This document shows positions 17,549 to 25,871 of a stretch of 64,000 nucleotides of DNA, piece by piece (the first letter of the stretch is position 1; every line of letters begins with the position of its first letter). The stretch is from Pontibacter mucosus. Lineage in GTDB: Bacteria > Bacteroidota > Bacteroidia > Cytophagales > Hymenobacteraceae. The notes below the pieces were generated by a model, which saw only the letters and a program-made list of their open reading frames with translations, had not been told where the DNA came from and did not search any database. The position numbers and the translations under genes are program-made. The stretch is from the NCBI RefSeq assembly GCF_003054055.1, contig NZ_QBKI01000002.1, positions 434,001 to 498,000 of the forward strand, read 5' to 3'.

Positions 17549-18469
17549 ATGAGCAGTTTTATACTTTTGTTTGGGTGTCTGGGGCTGGGCTTGTTGCTGC
17601 AGCGCGTCAAGGAGTTCCCGAGGAATTCGGCGCAGGTACTCAACCAGTTTATTATTTATATCTCGATGCCAGCGCTGGCGCTATACTTTATTCCGGAGGT
17701 AAAGCTGAACAGCAGCGTGCTTTTGCCAGTAGCTGTAGCCTGGATTTGCTTTGGTGCTTCTGCCTTGTTCTTCTGGAGCCTGGGCAAAACGTTTGGATGG
17801 TCGCGGAAACTGGTGGGCTGCCTGATTATTACGGCTGGTTTTGGTAATACCTCGTTTGTGGGCTTGCCGGTCATCGAAGCGCTTTTCGGGCCTGAAAGTG
17901 TAGAAACGGTTATCCTGATAGATCAGCCCGGCACATTCGTGGTGTTATCTACACTGGGCATTGCGCTGGCAGCCAGTTACTCCCGCGGCGCTGCCAATGG
18001 ACGGGCCATTTTCCGGAAGATCCTGACCTTTCCACCGTTCCTGGCATTTCTGCTGGGCCTGGTGCTTAACCTGCTCAACCTCCACTTCTCTGCCGACATG
18101 ACCGACGTTTTCCAGCGCCTGGGCAGCACGGTGTCACCTTTGGCGCTCGTATCGGTGGGGCTGCAACTACGGCCGGAGTGGCGCAGCAAGCACTGGGGCT
18201 TTCTGGCCCTTGGACTGGCCTTTCAGCTTCTACTTGCGCCGGCGCTTATACTGGGGCTATACTATGGCGTGTTCGGTCTTCGGGGGGAGTTGCTGCAGAT
18301 TTGTGTGCTGGAGGCGGCCATGGCCCCGATGATTACGGCCAGTATCGTAGCAGCCTCTTATGGCCTTAAGCCTAGGCTCGCCAGTATGATGGTGGGTTTC
18401 GGCATTCCCATCTCCTTCATCACGCTCGCCTTCTGGTACTGGGTTTTGAATGTAGTTATTGGTGTTTAG
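17549..18469 (+). CDS. AEC-family (auxin efflux carrier-like) transporter
   Basis: Integral membrane permease, 306 aa, with about ten hydrophobic segments in two halves, as in the bacterial AEC/malonate-type carriers. The family hallmark GFGNTSFVGLPVIEALFG in the first half and the second-half AAMAPMITASIVA with the intramembrane proline are both present. Likely exports or imports an organic acid or similar small anion by secondary transport. Single gene; its downstream side is a simple-sequence array that runs into the convergent neighbour. Confidence 0.9.
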   Translation: MSSFILLFGCLGLGLLLQRVKEFPRNSAQVLNQFIIYISMPALALYFIPEVKLNSSVLLPVAVAWICFGASALFFWSLGKTFGWSRKLVGCLIITAGFGNTSFVGLPVIEALFGPESVETVILIDQPGTFVVLSTLGIALAASYSRGAANGRAIFRKILTFPPFLAFLLGLVLNLLNLHFSADMTDVFQRLGSTVSPLALVSVGLQLRPEWRSKHWGFLALGLAFQLLLAPALILGLYYGVFGLRGELLQICVLEAAMAPMITASIVAASYGLKPRLASMMVGFGIPISFITLAFWYWVLNVVIGV

Positions 18470-18503
18470 TTATTCGTTATTAGATGTTTATAAAATATCC
18501 CAC

Positions 18504-18559
18504 AACTATTAACTATTAACTATTAACTATTAACTATTAACTATTAACTATTAACTATT
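18504..18559. repeat. Eight tandem AACTATT units over a stop codon
   Basis: Eight exact heptamers in a row. The right end overlaps the stop codon (18555-18557) of the leftward zinc-ribbon gene, so the array starts at that stop and runs into the gap. Slippage would change the gap but not the protein. Confidence 0.97.
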
Positions 18560-19184
18560 CCTCCTGGTACGTATCCAGCTTAATCTTTTCAATCAGGAGG
18601 TAGTTCTTAAACTGGTGTATCAGTTTGTCCATTTCCCGTTCTTTCTCCATCAGCGCTTCTACCTCCTCGTCGGACCCTTGCAGCACAGGGCGCAGGCGCG
18701 AAAGGCTGTCCTGAAGTTGGGGCAGCGCTGCCTCGGTATGTTGTCGCAGGCTTGGGTCCATCTCTGCGTCTAATGATGCTTCCAGCTCCTTGATATATAG
18801 CTCCAGAAACGCCAACATGTCCCAGGGGTTGTTGGGGCGGTTCCAGGTGAAGGTCGTGTTGCAGCGGCGGCAGCGGTAAGAGTTGCACTTCCAGCCGTGC
18901 TCGTTGGTGGCGACGCCCTGTCGCTTCAGCATGTCGGCTTTGTGGCACTTTGGGCACTGGGCATTATCCTCGATGATTTTCTCCAGCTGGGCACGCTTCT
19001 CCAGGATTGCCGTGCGGTTATCGGCGTGTTGCAGCAGTTGCCGCTCCAGGTTCTCGCAGGCTTCAGTTAGCTTTTGCTGATCCTCGCTTAGCTCCCCGTC
19101 TATGGTCATTTGTTCCGCACGCTTGCTAAAGTAGCGGGTCAGCTTTATTAACTCTCTCTCGTTTGCCTTCAATGCCTTGTTCAT
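18555..19184 (-). CDS. Coiled-coil protein with central zinc ribbon
   Basis: Hypothetical protein, 209 aa, without a signal peptide. An N-terminal helical region (about 1-75, charged) leads to a zinc ribbon with CPKC at 77-80 and CRRC at 105-108 (an extra Cys at 100), a tract NTTFTWNRPNNPWDML, then a second long helical region. The paired CxxC knuckles suggest nucleic-acid binding or a structural zinc site. I do not recognise a named family. Neighbours (AEC transporter, hemJ) give no functional hint. The stop codon is part of a heptamer array. Confidence 0.8.
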   Translation of the reverse strand: MNKALKANERELIKLTRYFSKRAEQMTIDGELSEDQQKLTEACENLERQLLQHADNRTAILEKRAQLEKIIEDNAQCPKCHKADMLKRQGVATNEHGWKCNSYRCRRCNTTFTWNRPNNPWDMLAFLELYIKELEASLDAEMDPSLRQHTEAALPQLQDSLSRLRPVLQGSDEEVEALMEKEREMDKLIHQFKNYLLIEKIKLDTYQEE

Positions 19185-19744
19185 ACTTTCAAAGATAAAA
19201 CTATTAAGTAAAAAAAGTTAGAGAGTTTGGGAGTTTAAGAGTTGGGAAGTTAGAAGGTTAAAAAGTTAGAAAGTGGGTAGTGCTTTGCTTCTTTATACTT
19301 TCTGCTGCAAGTTTAGTGTAGCGTAAATGTGGCTATGTACGGCCGCAGTTTTCAACTGCTTTGCTTTGGAAAAGCAAGGGCTGCAAAAGCTAAGGCTATA
19401 CTTTATACTTTCGTAAAACAGCGTTTACAGCTTGTCGCTAAGGTCTGCCGAAGTATAAATTGTTAATGATAACACCAACAATGCCGGAAAAGACTACCAA
19501 GTCGCTAGCCATACTTTGGCTATGGTAAAGTACAGTATAAAGTATCTGCTAACCCATACTTTTCTGCTCACGCAGAAAGCAAGTTACAAACTTGCCTCAA
19601 GCACAGCCACAAGTTACGTTGCCGCTAAACTTGCGGCAGAAAGCGGCAAAGTATAAAATGAGAGTTAATTTCCTAACTCCTCAACTTTCTAACCTTCTAA
19701 CTTCCCAACTCTCTAACTCCTAAACTCCTAAACTCCTAAACTCT
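19185..19744. repeat. Gap flanked by inverted GTTAGAA-type arrays
   Basis: 19214-19275 is a degenerate array of GTTAGAA/GAGTTT-like words. 19662-19745 is a longer array of the complementary words (CTTTCTAACCTTCTAAC, ACTCCTAA three times). The two can pair over roughly 60 bases. Between them are small hairpins (for example CAAGTTACAAACTTG) and several AAGTATA words. A third array in the same orientation as the first lies at 20310-20390. No gene. Confidence 0.75.
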
Positions 19745-20272
19745 CTAACTCTCCCTGGTTTTCTTGTAAATGCGGATGGCCAGCATCAGGATGGCTGAGA
19801 AAAGGATGAGGCCGATGATGCCCCAGAGCATGCTGAGCGAGCTTTTGAGCACGACCAGAAACACGATGCTGATGAGGAAGAGCGTGGCTACCTCGTTCCA
19901 GATGCGGAGTTGGGTGGAGGTATACTTGATGAGGCCCTGCTGCTGCTGTTTGAATATGCGGTGACAGAGGAAGTGGTACACGTAAAGCCCTACCACAAAA
20001 CCGATTTTCCAGACAAGCCAACCCGGCACGGAGCCATACAAGTACAGCATCGTGCCGCCAAAAATGAGCGTCAGGATGGCGGAGGGCCAGGTGATGCCGT
20101 ACCACAGGCGCTTCTGCATGATACCAAACTGCTTTTGAAGTATGGATTTCTCCGGCTCCGGTTTTTCGGCGGCCTCGGCATAGTAGATGAACAGGCGCAC
20201 GATATAGAACAGCCCGGCAAACCAGGTGACCACAAAAATGATGTGCAGCGCCTTTACGTAGAAATAACTCAT
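19745..20272 (-). CDS. hemJ: HemJ-like protoporphyrinogen IX oxidase (CopD-superfamily membrane protein)
   Basis: Inner-membrane protein, 175 aa, with four to five helices. The start MSYFYVKALHIIFVVTWFAG with His10 and the downstream WKIGFVVGLYVYHFLCHRIF match HemJ, which carries out oxidation of protoporphyrinogen IX in bacteria without HemG/HemY. Heme-pathway context supports this, since hemN is the next gene upstream on the same strand, although a terminator hairpin lies between them. Its last codons and TAG stop lie inside the start of a simple-sequence array (GGGAGAGTTAGAGAG). Confidence 0.88.
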   Translation of the reverse strand: MSYFYVKALHIIFVVTWFAGLFYIVRLFIYYAEAAEKPEPEKSILQKQFGIMQKRLWYGITWPSAILTLIFGGTMLYLYGSVPGWLVWKIGFVVGLYVYHFLCHRIFKQQQQGLIKYTSTQLRIWNEVATLFLISIVFLVVLKSSLSMLWGIIGLILFSAILMLAIRIYKKTRES

Positions 20273-20395
20273 GTCAGCAGATGGTGTTTCTGCAAAGGTA
20301 AACCCTTTTGTGGAGTTTGGGAGTTGTAGAGGCGCAATACCTTGCGTCTTTGGAGTTAGAAAGTTAGAAGGTTAGAAAGTTGAGGAAGTATAAAA

Positions 20396-20429
20396 GACAA
20401 AGAGACGCGTGTTACAGCGTCTCTTTGTC
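20396..20429 (-). terminator. Rho-independent terminator after hemN
   Basis: A 13-bp perfect stem (20396-20408 with 20417-20429, GACAAAGAGACGC) and an 8-base loop lie 33 bases beyond the hemN stop, followed on the minus strand by a T-run. Confidence 0.88.
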
Positions 20430-20461
20430 CTCAAAACCAATTCAATCACTAAACCTATTCG

Positions 20462-21838
20462 TTATACCGATTTGCTGAACACCGGGGTGGTGGGTTTGGC
20501 ACTCCACAGCCTGGCATCGAAGCACATGGCGATGTTGCGCAGGAACGGCCTTCCGGCTTCCAGTACGTGGATATCGTGGTTAGAATACTCCAGCAGGCCA
20601 TCCTCCTCCAGCGGTTGCAGTCGGATGAGGGCATCCACAAAGTATGGTAGCTCCTCCTCGGTCCAGGATGTATACAGGCGGCACATGAGGTTGAGGATAT
20701 GCTTGCGGATAATCAGGTCTTCCTCGGTTAGTTCGTGGCCTTTCAGCAAGGGTAGCACTCCAGATGCCACAGCCGCCTCGTAGGGCTCTACTTCTTTGAT
20801 ATTCTGCATAAAAGCGGTGCCGGTGTCGGAGATGCTGGAGCAGCCCAGGCCAATTAGCAACTCGGTGTGGCGCGGGGTATAACCCATAAAGTTGCGGTGC
20901 AGCTCGCCGCTTTGTGCGGCAAGGTATAGCTCGTCCACTGGCAGGGCAAAGTGGTCCAGGCCAATTTCCACATAGCCGGCTTCTTCCAGCATCGTGCGGC
21001 CCAACTCATATAGGCCACGTTTCTCGGCTGGCTCTGGCAGGTCTTTTTCAGAATAGCGGCGCTGTGCTTTACTCTTCCAAGGCACGTGGGCATAGCTGTA
21101 GAAGGCAATCCGCTCGGGACGAAGCTCCTTTACGCGCTCAATGGTATAGCGCACGCAGTCGGCATCCTGGAAAGGCAGGCCGTAAATAATATCAGCGTTG
21201 ATGGAAGTATAACCAATAGCACGGGCCACGTCGAAGGTCTCTTTGGTGCGCTCAAAAGTCTGGATACGGTTGATGGCCAGCTGCACGCGCGGGTCAAAAT
21301 CCTGCACGCCCACACTCAGCCTCCTGAAACCCAAATCATAGAGTACCTGCAGCTGCTCGGCATTGGTAGCGTTCGGGTGGACCTCGATGCTGAAGGCTGC
21401 GTCTGGCGTCACTTCGGTATGCTCCAGCAGCGTTTCCAGCAGCGTTTTCAGGTTTTGGGCACCGAAGAACGTAGGGGTGCCGCCGCCCAGGTGCAATTCC
21501 GTGATGCGCGGCTTCTCCTCAAACTCAGCCAGGTACAGCGCCCACTCCTCCAATATGGCGCGCAGGTAAGGCTCCTCCACGGCGTGGTTTTTGGTGATGC
21601 GCTTGTTGCAGCCGCAGTAGGTGCAAAGACTCTCGCAGAAGGGCAGGTGCAGGTACAGGCTAATTCCCTCCGTGCTGTTGGTCTTGCGGAAGGCCTGCTT
21701 TACGTGCTGCATCCACTGCGCCTGTGTCAGCGGCTTCTCGTCCCAGTACGGCACAGTAGGGTAGCTGGTATAGCGTGGCGATGGCACATCATACTTGGCG
21801 AGCAGTTCGGCAGGGGTGGTTTTCAGTAGGTCTTGCAT
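20462..21838 (-). CDS. hemN: Oxygen-independent coproporphyrinogen III oxidase
   Basis: Radical SAM enzyme, 458 aa, of typical HemN length. It converts coproporphyrinogen III to protoporphyrinogen IX without oxygen. The N-terminal PRYTSYPT motif, the 4Fe-4S cysteines Cys68, Cys72, Cys75 (with Cys77) in CESLCTYCGC, the GGGTPTFF SAM-binding motif and the C-terminal HemN_C domain are all readable, which separates it from HemW-like paralogues. A clear purine-rich ribosome site (AAGGAG) stands upstream of the ATG. A near-match to the Bacteroidota promoter (GACCTTTG as -7, TTTC 19 bases further up) lies about 35 bases before it. Confidence 0.95.
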   Translation of the reverse strand: MQDLLKTTPAELLAKYDVPSPRYTSYPTVPYWDEKPLTQAQWMQHVKQAFRKTNSTEGISLYLHLPFCESLCTYCGCNKRITKNHAVEEPYLRAILEEWALYLAEFEEKPRITELHLGGGTPTFFGAQNLKTLLETLLEHTEVTPDAAFSIEVHPNATNAEQLQVLYDLGFRRLSVGVQDFDPRVQLAINRIQTFERTKETFDVARAIGYTSINADIIYGLPFQDADCVRYTIERVKELRPERIAFYSYAHVPWKSKAQRRYSEKDLPEPAEKRGLYELGRTMLEEAGYVEIGLDHFALPVDELYLAAQSGELHRNFMGYTPRHTELLIGLGCSSISDTGTAFMQNIKEVEPYEAAVASGVLPLLKGHELTEEDLIIRKHILNLMCRLYTSWTEEELPYFVDALIRLQPLEEDGLLEYSNHDIHVLEAGRPFLRNIAMCFDARLWSAKPTTPVFSKSV

Positions 21839-21990
21839 CTTTTCTCCTTCTACTTAATTCGCTACAAAGGTCCGGAGTATCAGCCTCCAGCGAAATGACA
21901 TTCGTCACCTTAAAGCATAGCCGGGGGTGGTACTTTGTCATTTTATACTTAAATTCACATGATTTGCCACCTTTTGCAGACTCAGAACCC

Positions 21991-23091
21991 ATGAACATCA
22001 CTACCCCGACCTTACTTTTAGATAAAGAGAAAGCCCTGCGTAACATTAGCCGCATGGTAGATAAGACTAAGCGAAGTGGCGTACGCTTGCGTCCGCACTT
22101 TAAAACGCACCAGTCGGTGCAGGTGGGGGAGTGGTTCCGGGAGCAGGGCGTGGAAGCCATCACGGTGTCGTCGGTGCATATGGCCCGCTACTTTGCCGAC
22201 CACGGCTGGAATGATATTCTGGTTGCTTTTCCGGCCAATGTGCTGGAGATGGAAAGTATAAACGAGCTCGCCTCGCGCATAAAACTGCACCTGATTGCGG
22301 TGAACCAGGAGACGGTTGTGGCGCTTGCCAAAGGCCTGCAACACCCGGTGCAGCTCTCGCTCAAGATAGACGCCGGCTACCACCGTACCGGCATCCCGGC
22401 AAGCAATTATGCGGAGATAGACGCCATGCTAGCGCTCATACAGGGGCAGGACAAGTTGCAGTTTGCCGGTTTTGTGGTGCACAACGGCCACACCTACAAG
22501 CAAACCTACGCTGCTGCCATTCGAAATATTCACAACACCTCGGTAGACCAACTCCAACTGCTGCGCGAGCGCTACAAGGCCCAATTCCCGAACCTGCAGC
22601 TTTCAGTTGGCGACACGCCCTCCTGCAGCATTCTGGAGTCGTTTGAGGGAGTAGATGAGATACGGCCCGGCAACTTCGTGTTTTACGACATCACCCAGCA
22701 GCACATCGGCTCCTGCGCCTTTGAGGAGATTGCCGTTTGCATGGTTTGTCCAGTCATAGCCAAACACCCTGACCGTGGCGAGCTTATACTTTACGGCGGC
22801 AGCGTGCATTTCTCTAAAGATGTTCTGGTTCAGAAGGATGGCAATGCGGTTTTTGGCCGTGTAGTAGAGCTAACCGATAAGGGCTGGTCTGAACCGCTCG
22901 AAGGGTTTGAAGTGGTATCGCTTTCGCAGGAGCACGGGGTGGTGCGGGTATCGGCGGAGCAATTCGACAAGTATAACATCGGAGACCTGATGGGGGTGCT
23001 GCCCGTGCATTCCTGCCTCACCGCCGATGCCATGCGGGGCTACCTGACCACCGAGGGTGAGCCTATCGACCACTTATCCGGCGTCAGATAA
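21991..23091 (+). CDS. D-threonine aldolase / D-serine dehydratase family PLP enzyme
   Basis: Fold-III (alanine-racemase-like) PLP enzyme, 366 aa from the ATG at 21991. An upstream in-frame extension runs into the hemN gene and lacks family resemblance, so I reject it. The PLP lysine is Lys38 in RPHFKTH. Late residues His340 and Cys342 (VLPVHSC) match the metal-binding His-x-Cys of the D-serine dehydratase/D-threonine aldolase group. It should act on a D-hydroxyamino acid in the cytosol; which one is not decidable here. Possible roles are D-amino-acid use or detoxification linked to cell-wall turnover. Confidence 0.9.
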   Translation: MNITTPTLLLDKEKALRNISRMVDKTKRSGVRLRPHFKTHQSVQVGEWFREQGVEAITVSSVHMARYFADHGWNDILVAFPANVLEMESINELASRIKLHLIAVNQETVVALAKGLQHPVQLSLKIDAGYHRTGIPASNYAEIDAMLALIQGQDKLQFAGFVVHNGHTYKQTYAAAIRNIHNTSVDQLQLLRERYKAQFPNLQLSVGDTPSCSILESFEGVDEIRPGNFVFYDITQQHIGSCAFEEIAVCMVCPVIAKHPDRGELILYGGSVHFSKDVLVQKDGNAVFGRVVELTDKGWSEPLEGFEVVSLSQEHGVVRVSAEQFDKYNIGDLMGVLPVHSCLTADAMRGYLTTEGEPIDHLSGVR

Positions 23092-23234
23092 TCCACCATC
23101 AAGCAAAAGTATAAAACTGGTTCCTAATACATTTCCTGAGCAGCCATACTTTCAGGTGGGGGCCAGGACCTAGCTGATTTTAGCGGGAGCGCTGGCAAAT
23201 TAGGTTTGCCTTTATACTTTTGCAGGGAAGAGCT

Positions 23235-24056
23235 ATGGCCACCACTACCAAACCACCCTTAAAGAAAGCCCCGACTGTAAAGCCGCCTGTTAAACGGGTA
23301 GCCAAACCCCGTCAGCCGCGCAAGAAGCAGCGCACTGGTGGCGTGCCCAAGCGTTTCTGGGTGGGGCTGGCTGTTTTAGTGGGGATTGCGCTGCTGGTGT
23401 TTTACGTGGAGTACTTCGTGGTAAAGCCAAAGCCTGTGTGGCCGGAGGGGCATACCATCTACGGCATTGACGTGAGCCATTACCAGAAGGACATCGAGTG
23501 GGTGAAAGTGCGGGAACACGAAATTACTTTTGCCTTCGTGAAGGCCACTGAAGGAATATCGCTGCGGGACAAGAAGTTTGAGCAAAACTGGGCTGGGGCC
23601 GCCGAAGCGGGCATTATCCGGGGCGCCTATCACTTTTACCTGCCTTACCTGGACCCGGAGAAGCAAGCCAAGAACTTTACTTCCAAAGTACAGCTGCAGA
23701 GCGGCGACTTACCACCCGTGCTGGATGTAGAGGTACGCGGCCGTAAACCCATCGACAAATTCCGGAAAGATTTGAAAGTATGGCTGGACCATGTGGAAAA
23801 TGCCTACGGGACCAAACCCATCATCTATACCGGTTATTCCTTCTATAAAGATTACCTGCAAGGCCACTTCGACAGCTACCCCCTCTGGATTGCGCATTAC
23901 GATGTACCTAAATTAAACCTGGAGCGAAGCAACACCCGCAAACTCTCCTTCTGGCAACACACCGACAAAGGTTTTATCGGAGGCATAGACGCCACTGTGG
24001 ACTGCAACGTGTTCTACGGTAGCATGCGGGATTTGAAGAGTCTTTGTATTCCGTAG
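23235..24056 (+). CDS. GH25 lysozyme with N-terminal membrane anchor
   Basis: Muramidase-type glycoside hydrolase family 25, 273 aa from the ATG at 23235. The N-terminus is a Lys/Pro/Arg-rich cytoplasmic tail (1-40) and one membrane helix (about 41-62); the catalytic domain follows in the periplasm. Conserved motifs are GIDVSHYQ (Asp79), FAFVKATEG, GAYHFY, and the catalytic Asp164-x-Glu166 in LDVEVRG, then YTGYSFY, LWIAHY and FWQHT. It probably remodels peptidoglycan. TACTTTTG (23215-23222) matches the -7 promoter element, which would leave a very short leader. Confidence 0.93.
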   Translation: MATTTKPPLKKAPTVKPPVKRVAKPRQPRKKQRTGGVPKRFWVGLAVLVGIALLVFYVEYFVVKPKPVWPEGHTIYGIDVSHYQKDIEWVKVREHEITFAFVKATEGISLRDKKFEQNWAGAAEAGIIRGAYHFYLPYLDPEKQAKNFTSKVQLQSGDLPPVLDVEVRGRKPIDKFRKDLKVWLDHVENAYGTKPIIYTGYSFYKDYLQGHFDSYPLWIAHYDVPKLNLERSNTRKLSFWQHTDKGFIGGIDATVDCNVFYGSMRDLKSLCIP

Positions 24057-24267
24057 ACGCGTTAAAACCGAAGGGCTTCATTCGGGTTAATTGAAAGTAT
24101 AAATCTGTAGTGCCGGGTCCAACCACCCCTGGCCCCTCCTTAGCTAAGGCGGGGAGCCTGTAATTGCCACTGTGCGAAGTATAGGCTTCGTAGTTTTCGT
24201 CTAATCTGTAGAAGTACAAACCCACCCCCAGCCCCTCCGAGGAGGGGAATTTATACTTGTCACTTTC

Positions 24268-24341
24268 GCTGTCATCTCGACCTTAGGGAGAGATCCATCG
24301 GGAATTCTATTTAGATCTCTCCCTAAGGTCGAGATGACAGC
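24268..24341. repeat. Perfect 28-bp inverted repeat (TGTCATCTCGA palindrome)
   Basis: Arms 24268-24295 and 24314-24341 are exact reverse complements (beginning GCTGTCATCTCGACC) around an 18-base loop containing GGGAATTCTA. A relative with imperfect arms lies at 45621-45702, inside copy G. This is a REP/MITE-like palindrome nested in the larger repeat; no protein or target-site duplication is evident. Confidence 0.9.
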
Positions 24342-24811
24342 AGGAGCAGCAGCTATCGAACTTTTCCCAGCCTTTGGGTTGAGCGCCTTGTGGATGTTGC
24401 GGTGCCGAACGAAGTGAGGCAGCCGGAGCAGAGCGGAGGCAGCTTCAGGCACACCGCGCGATGCCCAAAGGCGAGGCCTCCCGGCCTAGGAGGGAGCCAA
24501 AGTATAGATGCAACAATAGGTATGTGCGAACTATAGGATGAGCGGTAGCTAGTAAGGATAGCTTAGCTCCAGTTGCAGGAAGCTGTGGCTAGGAAAATAA
24601 ATTGCCAAGTATAAAAGTATAGCCGAAGCAAATATGGCTCTGCGAGCCAGTTGGGTTACAAACCCAACACCATAGTAGGCACGAGTTGCAAACTCGCGCC
24701 AGCGGAGGAGAGGTTGCGGGAAGCAGTGTTTCAAAAGCACAAGCGGCTACTTGCGCCAGTTATGGCCGGCAAGTATAAAGTATAGCACAGCCAACACCTG
24801 CAGAACGCTAT

Positions 24812-24852
24812 AAAGTATAAAAGCGCAACCTGTTGCTGCGCTTTTATACTTT
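24812..24852 (-). terminator. Terminator hairpin whose stem contains AAAGTATA
   Basis: A 16-bp perfect stem (24812-24827 with 24837-24852) with a 9-base loop lies 8 bases beyond the stop of the low-complexity protein gene. The outer half of each arm is the over-abundant word AAAGTATA/TATACTTT, the inner half is AAGCGCA. Confidence 0.8.
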
Positions 24853-24860
24853 ACCTCAAA

Positions 24861-25796
24861 TCAATATCTGTCATAATCCCTGTTGCCTTCATGTCCGCGG
24901 TCCCAGGTGCGGCTGCGGTTATGGCTCCTGATGTACTCCGGGTCCCGGCGCACGTCAAAGCTGTGGTCCGGGTCGTAATCATAGTCGCTGTCGCGGTGCT
25001 GGATGCGGGTGTTTTCCGTGTCGCGGGGATAGGTGTCGTTCGGGTACTCGGTGTAGCGGCTGCTGGTATCGCGCATGCTGTAAGGCTCACCGTAGCTCAT
25101 ACTGCTGCTGCCCCGGTCGTAGCTGCCCATGGAGCCGTAGTTGCCGGTGCCGTAGTCGCTGCGGCTGGAGCGATTATAGCCGCTGCCCATGTAGCCGCCG
25201 CCAGAACTGCCGTAGCCGGAAGAGCCTCTGTCCCTGTCGGAGCCGCGGAAGCTGCCGCTGCCTTGGTTGTAGTTGTCGCGGTCAAAGTCGTAGCGGCCCT
25301 GGTCGGAGCCCTGGAACCTGCGCGACGTGTCCGAGCCGTAGAGCGAGGAGCCCATCTCATTATTATAGCCCGAGCCGTGGCTGTCGTAGTCGCTCTCATA
25401 GCCGTGGCTTCTGTGGCGTTCCCGCCCCATGTCGCTCTCTCCGCGGGAACCCATACCGCTGTAGTAATTGTAGTTGCTTCCCTGCGGATGCTGGCCGCCC
25501 CGGTAATCACCGAAGCCCTGGGCGCCGCCATAGCTGCCCATGTTGCCGAAGTTCCGGCCTGTGTCGTAGGTGCTGAAACCACGGTTGGCCACGTTTCGGG
25601 AGCCGCCCATCTCGTTGCCCTGATTGCCCCAGGTGTCACTGTAGCCCTCGTTGCCGTAGCCGCCCCGGGCCGAAGAACCGTAATCATCAAAGTGGTAGCT
25701 GCTGTCCCTTTCCGGAAAGCGGTAGCGGTCAGAGCGATGGGTATGAAACTCCCGGCTGTCGCCTCTTCCAGAACGATTCGAAAAATCTGAATTCAT
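24861..25796 (-). CDS. Gly/Ser/Tyr/Arg-rich low-complexity protein
   Basis: Protein of 311 aa with no signal peptide, no hydrophobic segment and no Cys. Composition is dominated by G, S, Y, D, R and N. The middle (about 30-230) is built from short GYG, SYG, GSS and RGG/YDR units such as GYGSSGGGYMGSGY, resembling the aromatic-spacer pattern of phase-separating proteins (FUS-like). The C-terminal part is charged (DYDYDPDHSFDVRRDPEY, then RGHEGNRDYDRY). Reading frame choice is secure: it starts cleanly at 25796 and is followed by a terminator. No family recognised. Downstream of, and co-directional with, the BcsA-like glycosyltransferase gene (75-base gap). Confidence 0.8.
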   Translation of the reverse strand: MNSDFSNRSGRGDSREFHTHRSDRYRFPERDSSYHFDDYGSSARGGYGNEGYSDTWGNQGNEMGGSRNVANRGFSTYDTGRNFGNMGSYGGAQGFGDYRGGQHPQGSNYNYYSGMGSRGESDMGRERHRSHGYESDYDSHGSGYNNEMGSSLYGSDTSRRFQGSDQGRYDFDRDNYNQGSGSFRGSDRDRGSSGYGSSGGGYMGSGYNRSSRSDYGTGNYGSMGSYDRGSSSMSYGEPYSMRDTSSRYTEYPNDTYPRDTENTRIQHRDSDYDYDPDHSFDVRRDPEYIRSHNRSRTWDRGHEGNRDYDRY

Positions 25797-25871
25797 AGCT
25801 TTTTGGTTTTTAGGTTTAAAAGCAAGTTCACTTTCTATCTAAACGAATAGGGGCCGCAGGGGTTGAGGCGA

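Larger units (their letters stand above)
24057..24860. repeat. Gap with mosaic hairpin repeat, copy D (reverse)
   Basis: About 24108-24765 is the mosaic repeat in reverse orientation, interrupted near 24268-24341 by a perfect long palindrome (listed separately). Its central stem is the most diverged, yet TGTG (24389-24392) and CACA (24450-24453) remain complementary where other copies have TGTA and TACA. Hairpins GGCTCTGCGAGCC, TTGGGTTACAAACCCAA and ACGAGTTGCAAACTCGC follow at the right. The final 50 bases hold the terminator of the low-complexity protein gene. No gene seen. Confidence 0.78.

Noticed and set aside
18504..18559. Possible CRISPR array
   Set aside because: Units are 7 bases without spacers, so this is a simple tandem repeat.
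21775..21990. N-terminal extension of the D-threonine aldolase-like gene
   Set aside because: It would overlap the hemN start region and adds sequence unlike any family member; ATG at 21991 fits the conserved N-terminus.
24891..25790. 299-codon Ala/Val-rich frame on the + strand
   Set aside because: Complement of the Gly/Ser/Tyr-rich gene; GC-rich codons there yield Ala/Val on the other strand.
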